Source of the DNA: Halobacteriales archaeon QS_4_70_19
GTDB taxonomy: Archaea; Halobacteriota; Halobacteria; Halobacteriales; Haloarculaceae
Assembly: GCA_003020985.1 (NCBI GenBank)
Contig: PXRM01000010.1
Coordinates: 943 to 64,942 of the forward strand
Direction: 5' to 3'
DNA length: 64,000 bases
In this document: piece by piece, positions 24,845 through 34,291 of the stretch
Layout: every line of letters begins with the position of its first letter
Position numbering within the stretch: position 1 is the stretch's first letter
Made by a program: the position numbers and the translations under genes
Notes under the pieces: generated by a model
What the model saw: the letters and a program-made list of their open reading frames with translations, nothing else
Told to the model about the DNA's origin: nothing
Databases searched by the model: none

Positions 24845-27800
24845 TCACATGAACGACCCGAGGCCAGTCTGTTCCTGTCCACTCTCGACTTCCTGCCAGG
24901 AGATATCGAGTGCTTCGAGGATACGTGCGATCGGGCCCTTCAGCGTCTTCTCCAGCATCTTCTCGTAGTCGACGTGGAACCCGTCGGGCACCTGGTCAGC
25001 GAACTCGAAGCAGATGACGTCCGGGTCGCGCTTGAACTCCCCGTACAGCGGGTCCGTGTGGGGGTCCAGGCCCTCCTCGTCCTCGATGCGCTCGAAGAAC
25101 GACGCGTCGACGTTCTCCAGGTAGAGCCGTTTGGGTTTCGAACCGCGCCCGAAGTTCGTCCCCAGCAGGAGGTTCGCGTACTTCGCCCCGCGGACCTGCG
25201 CGGTGGCGGTGTCGTAGCTACCGAGCTTCTTCCCGATGCCTCCCGGGATGCCGATGTCGTCCAGGTCCGCGTCTCCGGCCTTGAACGACTCGATCTCGTC
25301 GTGCACGTACGTCCGGACCTCCTCCATGTCCGCCCCGGTGACGATCATCTCGATGACGCGGTGTTGCACCCGCTTGGTGACCGGCGCGATGTCGCTGCGC
25401 TTGTACTCGAACCCCGTGATGTCGATGTCGTCGACCGCCTTGCCCTCCTTCCAGACGATGTTCCCGGCGTAACGCTTCTTCTTGCCGGCCTGGAAGAAGC
25501 GCCGGTAGAGCTTCTCGAACTCGATCTGGAAACGGTTGTGGGCGGCGTCGAGTTCCTCCATCGCGAACTCGTCGTACGAGTCGTTGATCACCTCCTCCAG
25601 TTCGAAGGACCGCTCGATGGCGGTTTCCTCGTCGATATCGCCGCCGAACTCGATCATAACGCTGTCCGTGTCCCCATAAGTAACTTCTTGACCGTTTTCT
25701 TCTACTATATCGTTAGTATACTGAATAACGTCCCGTCCCGTCGCCGTGACGGCTGCGCCCATCTCCTTGTCGTAGAGCCGGAAGCGATCCCATCCGAGCA
25801 CGCCGTAAAGCGACTGACCGACGAACTGGAACGTTCCGTTCCGCCCGGCCATGAGAGTGTGGTTATCCTCGACCGTGACGCAGTAGGCACCGTCGTCGGC
25901 GGTGCTGGTCCCCCCCGAGCGGTGCATACGGAAGCTGTTCTTCTCACCCTCTGTGCAGTAGATGCGCCACGACCCGCTGTCCCGGTTGACTGTCGGGGTG
26001 AGGCCGAGATGGACACACAGCCGCAGCACGTCGTCACGGAGTCGCCCACTCGATGTCGTATACCGCCAGCTGTTCGATTGCCGGTCACCGTCACCGGTGA
26101 TGAGGGTGTCCAAGAACCGCTCCTTCTGCCTCCGGCTGACCTCGAAGACGAACTCCGGAATCCGTTTCTCGAAGCTGTCTCCGCCACAGAGTTCCACTAG
26201 CCACTCGCCCAGAAGCTCAGAGGTGAACTGATAGCTCCGGTCGTCGACGTAGTAATCGAGTCCGAGTCGGTCGAGCAGATTACCGATCGCGGCGTGGTCG
26301 CTCTCCCTGCTCCCACCGTCGGCGACTGCCTCCTGAGCGATCTTCACCGTCGTCGCGCTTCCGCGGAAGTTCTCGCCGAACTGCTTGTCCACGGACGTAT
26401 AGACGTTCCCCTCCGTGATATACCAGGCCAGTAGTTCCAGGAGGTCGTCGCCGTCGTACGTCCGTGGAATCCACTTCCGACCGGACTCGCGGTGTACGAA
26501 CGAACGCTCGCAGACCGACTCGATGTACTCGCGGTGTTCCTCGAACTGGTCAGCAGTGAGTACGTACCCGACCTCCCCGACATCCGCCTTCGGAACCCGT
26601 CGCGGTTTCCACCCGAGTTCGGAGATGAAGGTGCGGCCGTGGACCTCAGGCCTGACCCAGACCTCGTACCCGCCGTCGAGCAACCACGTGAGGTCGGCCT
26701 CCTCGAGCGGCTCCCCGTGCTCGAACGACCAGTCGTGGGGCATCTCGTAGTGACAGTACTCCTCCAGGTCGCCGGCCTCCACGAACGACCACTCCTCCTC
26801 CGTGATACCGTTCGTGTCGTCCTTCCGAACGAGCATCCGGTGGTTCGGCGTCACGCGGAAGTCGATCTTCGAGGTCTCGATGTCGACCAGTTCACCGCGG
26901 TAGTCGGGGTACGCCTGCGTCTCGACGACCGGTTTTACCTCCATCCGCGTCGTCTCGGGGTCCAGCGAATACACCTCGTCGCCCACGTCGAGCTCCCGGA
27001 TGTTCCGGACACCGTCCGGCGTCAGGACGTCCGTATCCGGCGCGAAGCAGTTCATGATGACCTTGACGGCCTGCTGCTGTCGGTCGTACTGCTCGTACGC
27101 GTCGCTGCCGGGGTCGTGGTCGTTGCGGAGCCCCTTCTTCTCCTCGCGCTCGGTGAGGAGGTCGTCGACCATCGTCCGGATGATGCCGTCCGGTTCGGCG
27201 CGGAACTCCGTTCCGTTGGGGGCCCGGTAGGTCTCCCCGTCGTAGTCCGGGCCGACCTTCGTCTCGGGCGACGCGTTGATCGTCACCATCGACATGGGGT
27301 AGAGTGACTGGCCGACCCACTGGAACTGGCCGTTCCGCCCCGCGAGCACGACGTGGTTGTCCTTCGCGGTGATGCAGTGCACCTGCCCGTCGTGGTCTTC
27401 GACCGTGGCATCGGCCGTCCGCATCGAGCCGCGCTTGCCGATGGAGACGTACCAGGTGCCGTCCGACTGCTTCGAGACGGTCGGCTTCTCCCCGCATCGA
27501 ACCGCGAGTCGCGTGACGTCCTCCTTCAGTTGGTCGTTCTTCGTCCGGAACTTCCGGAGCCCGCCGTCGGCTCGGCTTCCATCGCCGGCAACGAGCGTAT
27601 CCAGCAGCACCTGTAGGTGGCCGGCGTCGAGTTCGAACACCCACGCCGGAATCCGCTTCTCGGCGTACCCGTCACCGCAGTGCTCGATGAACCAGTCGTG
27701 GAGATACCGATCGGAGACGGTGAACCGGTTCTCGTCGACGCCGTAGTTCAGACCCATCCGGTCCAGAAGGTCCCGAATCGCCGCCCGGCCGTCGTCGTTC

Positions 27801-30088
27801 TGCTGATGGAGAACGATTCCCGGCGTCTCGCGGACGAGACTCCCCTCCGTGACGAACCAGCCGACGAGTTCGAGCCAGTCGTCCATCCCGAACGCGAGTG
27901 GCGTCTCGGCGTGTCCGCGGCCGTACTTCAGGAACACCTCGTCGGCGTGTTCGTGGATGGTTTCGCGATATGCCCGGTAGGTTTCGACCGGAATCAGGTA
28001 CTTTCCGGCCTCCTCGGCAGTTGCGGCGAGTCGGGATGTCCCGTTCGCCCGGTCCAGGTCGGACTCGACGCCCGCGGGCATCACAGCACGGAAACTCGTC
28101 AGCCCGTCGTGGGCGTAGACGACCGCGTGACCGTCCTGAACCTCGTCGGCGAGGTCGAACCTATCCCGGGTCGCGCCCGCCATCGGTTCGTGGTTCGGGA
28201 ACGCGAAGCGTCCGGCGTCCGGAACGTCGCGATACTCGGCAAACTCGTAATCATCGGGTCCCAGGTCGTCCCAGCCGCGCGTCTTCGACAGCAGGAATCG
28301 GTGGTTCTCGGTCACCTTGAAGTCGTACGTGTTCCCCGACGCATGGTGGAGTTCGCCGTAGCGGTTGTCGTAGGACTGCGTCTCGACGACCGGTTTCACC
28401 TCGCACTCGAACGTCTCCGGGTTCAGTGTGTAGACGGGGTCCCCTTTGTCGAGTTCCCGGACGTTCCGGATTCCCTCGGGGGTGGCCACGTCCGTATCGC
28501 CGCTGAAGCATTTCAGGTCCAGCACGCTGACGTTCTCCTTGACGCCCGTGATGGGGTCGAAGACGGCGCCGCCCTCGTAGTCCTCCGCCTCCACGGTCCC
28601 CTTCGACGGGAGGACGAAGTCGCCGTGGACCTCGTGGAGGATGTACATGTCCACGGCGTCCCCGGGGGTCGTGGCGTCCTCCAGCTTGCAGCCGACGAAC
28701 GACGCCACCTCCTGCCAGAAGGGGATGATCTCCTGCTTGCGGTCCAGCTCGACGCACAGCTCCACGTCGCGGAGGTTGTACTCCAGCAGGCGCTCGGGGT
28801 CGTCCTCCCAGAGGTCGCCGATGTCGCCGGGGTAGCGCTCCTTCCCGACATCGAGTTCCGTCTCGCCGACGGCGTCGAGCCGGTACGAGTCCAGCTCCGT
28901 GAACTGCGTGCGCTTGTAGGCGTACAGCAGGTCGAAGACGACACGCCCCTTCACGTTGGGGCCCTGCCAGTCCGAGCGCCACACCTCGTTCACGCGGGAG
29001 GTCGGGTCGACGGAGAGCCCGTTCTCCGGCGTCGCGAGCTCCTCGATGCGGTCGAGCAGGTACGGGGCGTCGAAGTCGGTGAAGTTCCAGCCCGTCAGCA
29101 CGTCCGGGTCCGTCTCCCGAATGTAGTCGACGAACGAGGACAGCATCGCCGTCTCGCGCTCGAAGGTGCGCACGTCCACGTCGAGGTCGTCCTCGATTGG
29201 CTCGTACCCCTCCAGCGAGCCGGGCCCCTCGACCCCCTCGGGGGCCGTATAGAGCCAGACGACGTACTGGTCGTCGTAGGAGTCGTGCGAGGTGAGACAG
29301 ACGATGGGCTCCTCGCCGTCCTCCGGGAACCCCCGGCGGTCGTCGACCTCGATGTCGAACGTGCAGACCCGCGGCTCCACGTCGAGGTCGACGGGCTCTA
29401 GTTCGGCGTGGTGGACGTCGATCGGCTCGTCCGGCTCCTCGCGCCTGACGGGCACCTCGACGCCCGACCGGATGTCGCGGTCGATGAGCAGGCGGTTCGG
29501 GAAGAGGATGTCCGCCTCGTAGTGGTCGAACCGGTCGCGCAGCTGCCCCACGTCGCGGGGGGTCTGCCCCGTGATCTTCAGCAGGCGGTCGCCGCGGATA
29601 CTCTCGAACGGCTCGCCGTCGGCGTCGGTCAGGTGGCGCCCGGTCAGCCGGTCGAACTGCTGTGCGGGGTCCCCTGCGGGGTCGAGGTCGTCCTCGGTCC
29701 AGTCCTCCGGCGCTTTCTCGGCGGCCGCCGCGTCGGTCACGAAGTCCGACAGCGGTGCGTAGAAGTACGGCTCGAACTCGTGGACGCGGACGTGGACCGG
29801 GTCGCGGTCCTCGTCGCGCCCGAAGACGTGCAGGACGGGGCGCTCCTCGTCGCCCCGGCCCTCGACCGTGTAGTCGACCTGGGTCACCGCCAGGGTGGTC
29901 GTGCCGTCGGCGTCGGGGTAGCGCCGCTCGGACATGTCCACGACCGTCGAGCCGTCGCCGCCACCGTTGCCGGCGACCGCCTCGGCGATCTCCGCCTCGG
30001 TGTCGCGCTCCGCGCTCGCGTCCCCGTCGGTGTCGTCCGCACCATCGCCCCCGAAGTCGGTGAGCGTCGGCTGGGCGTCCTCGGCCAT
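24845..30088 (-). CDS. polB: Family B DNA polymerase with two inteins
   Basis: A 1747-residue precursor of the replicative and repair polymerase PolB. Removing two inteins (residues 527-927 and 1014-1425) leaves 934 residues, a normal length. The 3'-5' exonuclease motifs are FDIE (244-247), NFTDFDAPYL (335-344) and YNLRDVEL (437-444). The polymerase motifs are SLYP (928-931, just after intein 1), KVIMN-SLYG (split by intein 2 at residues 1013/1426) and YGDTDS (1471-1476, uninterrupted). The N-terminal 60 residues and the tail ending TGLGSFM (a PCNA-binding-like peptide) are haloarchaeal. Divergent from the small gene at 30256. Confidence 0.98.
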   Translation of the reverse strand: MAEDAQPTLTDFGGDGADDTDGDASAERDTEAEIAEAVAGNGGGDGSTVVDMSERRYPDADGTTTLAVTQVDYTVEGRGDEERPVLHVFGRDEDRDPVHVRVHEFEPYFYAPLSDFVTDAAAAEKAPEDWTEDDLDPAGDPAQQFDRLTGRHLTDADGEPFESIRGDRLLKITGQTPRDVGQLRDRFDHYEADILFPNRLLIDRDIRSGVEVPVRREEPDEPIDVHHAELEPVDLDVEPRVCTFDIEVDDRRGFPEDGEEPIVCLTSHDSYDDQYVVWLYTAPEGVEGPGSLEGYEPIEDDLDVDVRTFERETAMLSSFVDYIRETDPDVLTGWNFTDFDAPYLLDRIEELATPENGLSVDPTSRVNEVWRSDWQGPNVKGRVVFDLLYAYKRTQFTELDSYRLDAVGETELDVGKERYPGDIGDLWEDDPERLLEYNLRDVELCVELDRKQEIIPFWQEVASFVGCKLEDATTPGDAVDMYILHEVHGDFVLPSKGTVEAEDYEGGAVFDPITGVKENVSVLDLKCFSGDTDVATPEGIRNVRELDKGDPVYTLNPETFECEVKPVVETQSYDNRYGELHHASGNTYDFKVTENHRFLLSKTRGWDDLGPDDYEFAEYRDVPDAGRFAFPNHEPMAGATRDRFDLADEVQDGHAVVYAHDGLTSFRAVMPAGVESDLDRANGTSRLAATAEEAGKYLIPVETYRAYRETIHEHADEVFLKYGRGHAETPLAFGMDDWLELVGWFVTEGSLVRETPGIVLHQQNDDGRAAIRDLLDRMGLNYGVDENRFTVSDRYLHDWFIEHCGDGYAEKRIPAWVFELDAGHLQVLLDTLVAGDGSRADGGLRKFRTKNDQLKEDVTRLAVRCGEKPTVSKQSDGTWYVSIGKRGSMRTADATVEDHDGQVHCITAKDNHVVLAGRNGQFQWVGQSLYPMSMVTINASPETKVGPDYDGETYRAPNGTEFRAEPDGIIRTMVDDLLTEREEKKGLRNDHDPGSDAYEQYDRQQQAVKVIMNCFAPDTDVLTPDGVRNIRELDVGDEVYSLDPETTRMEVKPVVETQAYPDYRGELVDIETSKIDFRVTPNHRMLVRKDDTNGITEEEWSFVEAGDLEEYCHYEMPHDWSFEHGEPLEEADLTWLLDGGYEVWVRPEVHGRTFISELGWKPRRVPKADVGEVGYVLTADQFEEHREYIESVCERSFVHRESGRKWIPRTYDGDDLLELLAWYITEGNVYTSVDKQFGENFRGSATTVKIAQEAVADGGSRESDHAAIGNLLDRLGLDYYVDDRSYQFTSELLGEWLVELCGGDSFEKRIPEFVFEVSRRQKERFLDTLITGDGDRQSNSWRYTTSSGRLRDDVLRLCVHLGLTPTVNRDSGSWRIYCTEGEKNSFRMHRSGGTSTADDGAYCVTVEDNHTLMAGRNGTFQFVGQSLYGVLGWDRFRLYDKEMGAAVTATGRDVIQYTNDIVEENGQEVTYGDTDSVMIEFGGDIDEETAIERSFELEEVINDSYDEFAMEELDAAHNRFQIEFEKLYRRFFQAGKKKRYAGNIVWKEGKAVDDIDITGFEYKRSDIAPVTKRVQHRVIEMIVTGADMEEVRTYVHDEIESFKAGDADLDDIGIPGGIGKKLGSYDTATAQVRGAKYANLLLGTNFGRGSKPKRLYLENVDASFFERIEDEEGLDPHTDPLYGEFKRDPDVICFEFADQVPDGFHVDYEKMLEKTLKGPIARILEALDISWQEVESGQEQTGLGSFM
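25814..27049 (-). other. Intein 2 of PolB (polymerase motif B site)
   Basis: Residues 1014-1425 of PolB (412 residues). It begins CFAPDTDVLTPDGVRNI after KVIMN and ends FQFVGQ before SLYG. The Hint N-terminal block A Cys and block B (FRVTPNHRMLV) are present. The LAGLIDADG-type endonuclease motifs are LLELLAWYITEGN (1216-1228) and FLDTLITGDGD (1325-1335); both retain the acidic residue, so the homing enzyme may be active. The C-terminal residue is Gln instead of Asn, and +1 is Ser. The DNA is noticeably less GC-rich than the extein. Confidence 0.93.
27308..28510 (-). other. Intein 1 of PolB (polymerase motif A site)
   Basis: Residues 527-927 of PolB (401 residues). It begins CFSGDTDVATPEGIRNV after VLDLK and ends FQWVGQ before SLYPMSM. 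Block B contains FKVTENHRFLL. The endonuclease motifs are LVGWFVTEGS (741-750) and LLDTLVAGDGS (828-838), both with the catalytic acidic residue. The last residue is Gln with Ser at +1, as in intein 2, and the C-terminal blocks of the two inteins are close in sequence (DNHVVLAGRNGQFQWVGQ versus DNHTLMAGRNGTFQFVGQ). Confidence 0.93.
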
Positions 30089-30212
30089 TGTCGGCGTTCC
30101 GTCGTACGGGGTGAAAAAGGCACGTATCGGCCGCCGGTGGCCCGGCGATCCCCCGTAACAGAACGGCTCCCGACATCACGGTCAGGTGTCGGAAACCGAA
30201 CGCCCACAAGGG

Positions 30213-30220
30213 ATATATAT
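30213..30220 (+). promoter_or_regulatory. TATA box before the 30256 gene
   Basis: GGATATATATG is a strong TATA element. Its centre lies about 28 bases before the in-frame GTG at 30244 and 40 before the ATG at 30256. It therefore permits either a leaderless GTG start or a 12-base leader containing a GGTGGGTG site. Confidence 0.7.
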
Positions 30221-30255
30221 GTGCCAACAGTTCCCAAAGGTGGGTGAAAACCACC

Positions 30256-30432
30256 ATGCCTGATTCCGATGCGGAGACGGACGCCGAGTGGGAGCGCCCC
30301 GAGAGCGAGGCCGACGCCGTCGCGACGACGGAGGCCTACGAGACGGACTCGGGCGTGGTGCTCTACGATTCCGAGAACCCGCTCGCGTGGATCCAGGCGG
30401 ACAACGCCTGTGTCGTCCACGAGATGGTCTGA
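30256..30432 (+). CDS. Small acidic haloarchaeal protein (DUF7331-like)
   Basis: A 58-residue acidic protein starting MPDSDAETDAEWERPESEAD and ending VVLYDSENPLAWIQADNACVVHEMV. The C-terminal half, with LYDSENPLAWIQ, is the conserved part of a haloarchaeal family I recall as DUF7331. Function is unknown. A GTG four codons upstream (30244) is in frame and would be leaderless given the TATA position. Confidence 0.8.
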   Translation: MPDSDAETDAEWERPESEADAVATTEAYETDSGVVLYDSENPLAWIQADNACVVHEMV

Positions 30433-30480
30433 CGGGCGGTTCGAGCAACGCTTTTGCGGCGTCACTCCCTCGACGGACTC

Positions 30481-30897
30481 GTGAGCGACGGCGACCCGTG
30501 GCCGGACGAACCAGACGAGCCGACCAATCCCGGGGACAGGTACCTCGACCGGTTCGACGGCGAGTCCGCGGAGCCCGACCCCGAGGCTGCCCTCGCGCCC
30601 TCGGTTCCCGAGGAGACGAACGCCCCGGAGGGGCTGTTCCGCGCGTTCTGGGGGCTCGTCGCGACCATCAACCTCGGCCTGTTCGCCGCCAGTCTCGGGC
30701 TGATGCTCGTCGGCTTCCGTGGCCAGGTACGGGAGGGTGGCGCCGTCTTCCTGCTGGGTGTCGCTGCCCTCGCGTACGCCGGCTACAGGTACCGTGAGGT
30801 CCGGCAGACCGACTTCGGCGATGCCGACGACGCCGAGCCCGACGACGAGGCGGACGTCGACCCGGACGCCGACGACCGACCCGCCGCGGACGACTGA
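30481..30897 (+). CDS. Membrane protein with acidic tails (DUF7322-like)
   Basis: A 138-residue protein with an acidic N-terminal arm (about 50 residues). Two transmembrane helices follow (FRAFWGLVATINLGLFAASLGLMLVGF and AVFLLGVAALAYAGYRY), and then an Asp/Glu-rich tail of about 35 residues. It matches a conserved haloarchaeal family, DUF7322 as I recall it. The GTG at 30481 is chosen because upstream in-frame residues overlap the preceding gene's trailer. It is separated from it by 48 bases and possibly cotranscribed. Confidence 0.8.
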   Translation: MSDGDPWPDEPDEPTNPGDRYLDRFDGESAEPDPEAALAPSVPEETNAPEGLFRAFWGLVATINLGLFAASLGLMLVGFRGQVREGGAVFLLGVAALAYAGYRYREVRQTDFGDADDAEPDDEADVDPDADDRPAADD

Positions 30898-30991
30898 GCC
30901 CCGCCACCGCCCATCACCTCCTGTCCCTGTGCCCCTCAGCCGCAGCCTTCCCACCGCAACCCTCAGGCCCGTCCGGGCGGTAGGGGGCAGC

Positions 30992-31423
30992 GTGCAGCCC
31001 GTCGAGGACGCCGACGGCCGGCGCTACCTGCTCGTGAAACGCTCCGGCGAGTCGAGTCTGGTCCGCGACCCCGCCACCGGCGAGGAGTGCTACCGCCCGA
31101 ACGACGCCCTCACGCCGGTCGAGACGTCCGGCCTCGAACTCGCCGCCGAGGCCGTCCCCGCAGCCGCCCGGCGCGTCCTCACCGCGGTCCACGACGACCG
31201 GGGGCTGGGGCTCCTGCTCGCGCTCGACGCGCACGGGCCGACCGGCGTCCGGACTCTCCTCGACCGGACGGACCTCTGCGAGTCGGACCTCCACGGCCTG
31301 CTCGCGGAGCTCCGCGCCGCCGGTCTCGTCGACGAGGCGGACGTGGCGGGCGAGCGCGGCTACCGGGTCACGGCCCTCGCGAGCGAGGCGCTCGCCCACC
31401 TCCGGGACGAGGGGTCCGGCTGA
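30992..31423 (+). CDS. Winged-helix protein (DUF7346-like)
   Basis: A 143-residue protein with two parts. The N-terminus reads as a small beta domain (VEDADGRRYLLVKRSGESSLVRDPATGEECYR). The C-terminal 85 residues look like a winged helix (GLGLLLALDAHGPTGVRTLLDRTDLCESDLHGLLAELRAAGLVDEADVAGERGYRVT). I recall a haloarchaeal DUF7346 family of this layout. The GTG at 30992 gives the family N-terminus; an in-frame GTG at 30931 is possible. No partner genes suggest a target. Confidence 0.75.
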   Translation: MQPVEDADGRRYLLVKRSGESSLVRDPATGEECYRPNDALTPVETSGLELAAEAVPAAARRVLTAVHDDRGLGLLLALDAHGPTGVRTLLDRTDLCESDLHGLLAELRAAGLVDEADVAGERGYRVTALASEALAHLRDEGSG

Positions 31424-31555
31424 CCGGGTGATGGAGACGCTGCGAGCCGTCGGCCCCGCTGCCCCCACAGTCCAGATGTCTCCGAATCGAGCCCTCTCTG
31501 AGGCGAATTCCCGGATAATACTCGATATTATCGGGCTACGGACGGATCTACTGAC

Positions 31556-34291
31556 TCAGTCGTCACCTTCGACGGCTGTCGACTCAAGCACCTCCGGCCC
31601 GACGGCGTTCGTCCGCTCGACACGGGAGCGGTTGCTGGTCGGGTCCTTCTCGACGCGGACGAGGTCGTCGGCCGCGCCGACGAGTTCGTGGTCGTGGCTC
31701 ACCACGAGGATCTGCTCGACGCCGAGGTCACGCATCGACTCCACGAGGTCGACGAGCTTGGAGACGTGCCCGGAGTCGAGGAAGACGGTCGGCTCGTCGA
31801 GGATGAGCGGCGGCATCGGCGCGGCACCCTCGATGCCCTCTGCGAGCAGCCGGTAGATGGCACACCGAAGCGAGAGGTTGAACAGGGCGCGCTCGCCGCC
31901 GGAGAGCTGCTCGGGCTCTAAGGGCTCGTCGTCCTTCTGGAAGACGGTCAGCTCGTACGACCCGTCGAGTTCGATGTGCGAGTAGGCGTCGTTCGTGTAC
32001 ACCAGGTCGAACGTCTCGTTGAGGAGCTGCTCCAGCTTCTCGACGTTCTGCTGGCGCAGTTCCGCGCGGAGGTCGGCGTACATCGACTCCAGCTGCTCGG
32101 CTTCCTCGTAGAGGGTGTCGAGCCGCTCGACCGTCTCCGCCAGTTCCCCGCGACGCTCGCGGAGCCCCTCCAGCGTCTCGAGCTCGTTCTCCGTGGCGCC
32201 GATGGCGGCCTGCAGGTCGTCACGACGGTCACGGAGGCTCTCGAGGCGGTCGTCGGCCTGCTCGATGTACTGCTCGGCCCGTTCGAGTTCGCTCTCGGCG
32301 TGCTCGACCTGCTCCCCGTCGAACTCCGCCTCCAGCTCCGACTTCCGGCTGCGCTTCTCGGCGAGCGACTCGCGGCGCAGGTCGTTCTCGCTGGCCAGTG
32401 ACTCGCGGCGCTCGCGCAGCCGCTCGGCCTCGCTCTCGACGTTCGCGGCCTCGTCGAACGCCGCGATGGCCTCCTCCAGCAGGTCCCGCTGGCGCTTCAG
32501 CGTCGCCTTCTCGCCGTTCAGCTCCCCGATGGCCGCCTTCGCCTCGGTGGCTCGTTCCTCGGCCGCCGCGGCCGCCTCGCGTCGCTCCTCGGCCTCGCTC
32601 TCGACGTCCGCGGCGCGTTCACGCTTCTCGGCGACGCGTTCCTCGTCCGCCGACAGGCCCTCCTCGCGCTCGGCGAGGAGCTCCTGCGTGCTCTCGCGGT
32701 CGCTCCGCACCTGCTCGAGTTCGTCGGCCCGCTCGGCGAGGGTCTCGGCGGTCTCGAGCGCCGCCTCCCGTTCCGAGACGGTCTCGCGGGCCGCCTCGAG
32801 TTCAGTCTCCAGCTCCGCGACCCGCTCGCGGTCCTCGTCGACGCGCTCGACGTGTGGCGAGTTCTCGACCGGCTGGCCGCACTCGGGGCACTTCCCCTCG
32901 GCCAGCAGCTCCTCCGCCTCCGCGACCCGCTCGCGGGCGTGTTCGAGGTCACCCTCCAGCGACGTGACCTCCTCGCGGGTGTCGGCCAGTGCCTCGCGGC
33001 GCTGCTTGACCAGGGCCTCGGTACCGTCGGGGTCGCACGGGGCGTCCGCGAACCGCTCCTGCAGGGTCTCGATGCGCTCTTCGAGGTCGGCGATGCGCTC
33101 GCGCTGCTCGGCGACGGTTTCGCGGGCCGTTTCGAGTTCGGCCGCCAGATCGTTGGCCGCCTCCCGCTCCGACTCCGCCTCCGCCGCCAACTCGGCTGCC
33201 CGCTCGCGGGCCGTCTCGGCGTCGCTCTCGTACTCTTGCTTCTCCAGGAGCTGTTCCTGGATGCGGTCGCTCACGTCCTCGATACTCCCCTCGAGGTCGT
33301 CGACGGCCGTCCCCAGCGACGCCGAGTCCGCGTCGGCGGGCGCCACGTCGAGGGCCACGCCGTCTTCCCGCGCACCCATCTCGACGGCCTCCCGGACCGA
33401 CTCGCGCGCCGCCTCCTGATGTTCCTGAACGGTCTCGGTCAGCTCCGTGATCCGCTCGGCCGCCTCCTCGCGTTCCTGTTCGGCGGCGGCGATCTCGCTC
33501 TCCAGTTCGTCGACCTCCCCGGCGAGGTCGTCGATCTCCTCGCGCTTCGCCTCGTGGTTGTCCAGTATCTCGCGGGCCCGGTCGCGGGTCCCGACGGCCG
33601 TCTCGCGGCCCTCTTCCAGTTCGGCGATCTCCTCCGTCACCTCCCCGAGGTCGCTTTCCAGTTCGTTCAGCCGCTCGTGGAGGTCCTCCGCCTCCTTCTG
33701 CTCGACCTGGGACGCCACGTCCTTGAGCACCTCGCGCTTGCCGTCCCGGACGCGCTTGACGCCGACACGGGCGTCGGAGGCCCGCTCGCGGTACTCCTCC
33801 AGCGTTCCCAGCTGCAGGAGGTCGTCGATCATGTCCTGCCGGGTCGACGGGCCGGCGTTGATGAGCTTGTTCACCTCCCCCTGCCGGACGTAGGCGCAGT
33901 TGACGAACGCGTCCGTGTCCATCCGCAGGAGATCGGCCACGTACGCCCGGACGTCCTTGACCCCCTCGACGGGCCCCTCGGGCGTCTCCAGCACGCACCT
34001 GTCGTTAGTCGCGCCGCCGCCCCGGAGCCTGACGCGGCGCTCGATGTGGTAGTCCGCCCCGCCGTGCGCGAACCGGAGTTCGACCCTGGCCTCGTCGGCC
34101 CCCGTCGTCACCACCTCGTCGAGCGTGGCGTCCAGCGCCCGGTGGCCGTACAGGGCGAAGAAGCAGGCCTCCAGCAGCGAGGACTTCCCGCTCCCGTTCA
34201 CGCCGTGGACGACCGTCACGCCGGGGTCCAGCGAGAGGTCGGCGTCGGCGTAGCACTTGAAGTTCTCCAGGACGATGCGGTCGAACCTCAC
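31556..34291 (-). CDS. rad50: DNA double-strand break repair ATPase Rad50
   Basis: A 911-residue SMC-like ATPase. Walker A is GVNGSGKSSLLEA near the N-terminus, followed by two long coiled-coil arms rich in Glu/Arg/Ala. The zinc hook KCPECGQPVE has Cys468 and Cys471. The C-terminal part has the signature LSGGERALFNLSLRCAIYRLLAEG, Walker B ILDEPTVFLD and the VSHDHELV switch. With Mre11 it binds and processes DNA ends. The GTG start overlaps the mre11 stop (GTGA), so the two are coupled. Confidence 0.97.
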   Translation of the reverse strand: MRFDRIVLENFKCYADADLSLDPGVTVVHGVNGSGKSSLLEACFFALYGHRALDATLDEVVTTGADEARVELRFAHGGADYHIERRVRLRGGGATNDRCVLETPEGPVEGVKDVRAYVADLLRMDTDAFVNCAYVRQGEVNKLINAGPSTRQDMIDDLLQLGTLEEYRERASDARVGVKRVRDGKREVLKDVASQVEQKEAEDLHERLNELESDLGEVTEEIAELEEGRETAVGTRDRAREILDNHEAKREEIDDLAGEVDELESEIAAAEQEREEAAERITELTETVQEHQEAARESVREAVEMGAREDGVALDVAPADADSASLGTAVDDLEGSIEDVSDRIQEQLLEKQEYESDAETARERAAELAAEAESEREAANDLAAELETARETVAEQRERIADLEERIETLQERFADAPCDPDGTEALVKQRREALADTREEVTSLEGDLEHARERVAEAEELLAEGKCPECGQPVENSPHVERVDEDRERVAELETELEAARETVSEREAALETAETLAERADELEQVRSDRESTQELLAEREEGLSADEERVAEKRERAADVESEAEERREAAAAAEERATEAKAAIGELNGEKATLKRQRDLLEEAIAAFDEAANVESEAERLRERRESLASENDLRRESLAEKRSRKSELEAEFDGEQVEHAESELERAEQYIEQADDRLESLRDRRDDLQAAIGATENELETLEGLRERRGELAETVERLDTLYEEAEQLESMYADLRAELRQQNVEKLEQLLNETFDLVYTNDAYSHIELDGSYELTVFQKDDEPLEPEQLSGGERALFNLSLRCAIYRLLAEGIEGAAPMPPLILDEPTVFLDSGHVSKLVDLVESMRDLGVEQILVVSHDHELVGAADDLVRVEKDPTSNRSRVERTNAVGPEVLESTAVEGDD

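Noticed and set aside
24845..30088. Third PolB intein at the YGDTDS site
   Set aside because: The motif is contiguous in the protein (residues 1471-1476).
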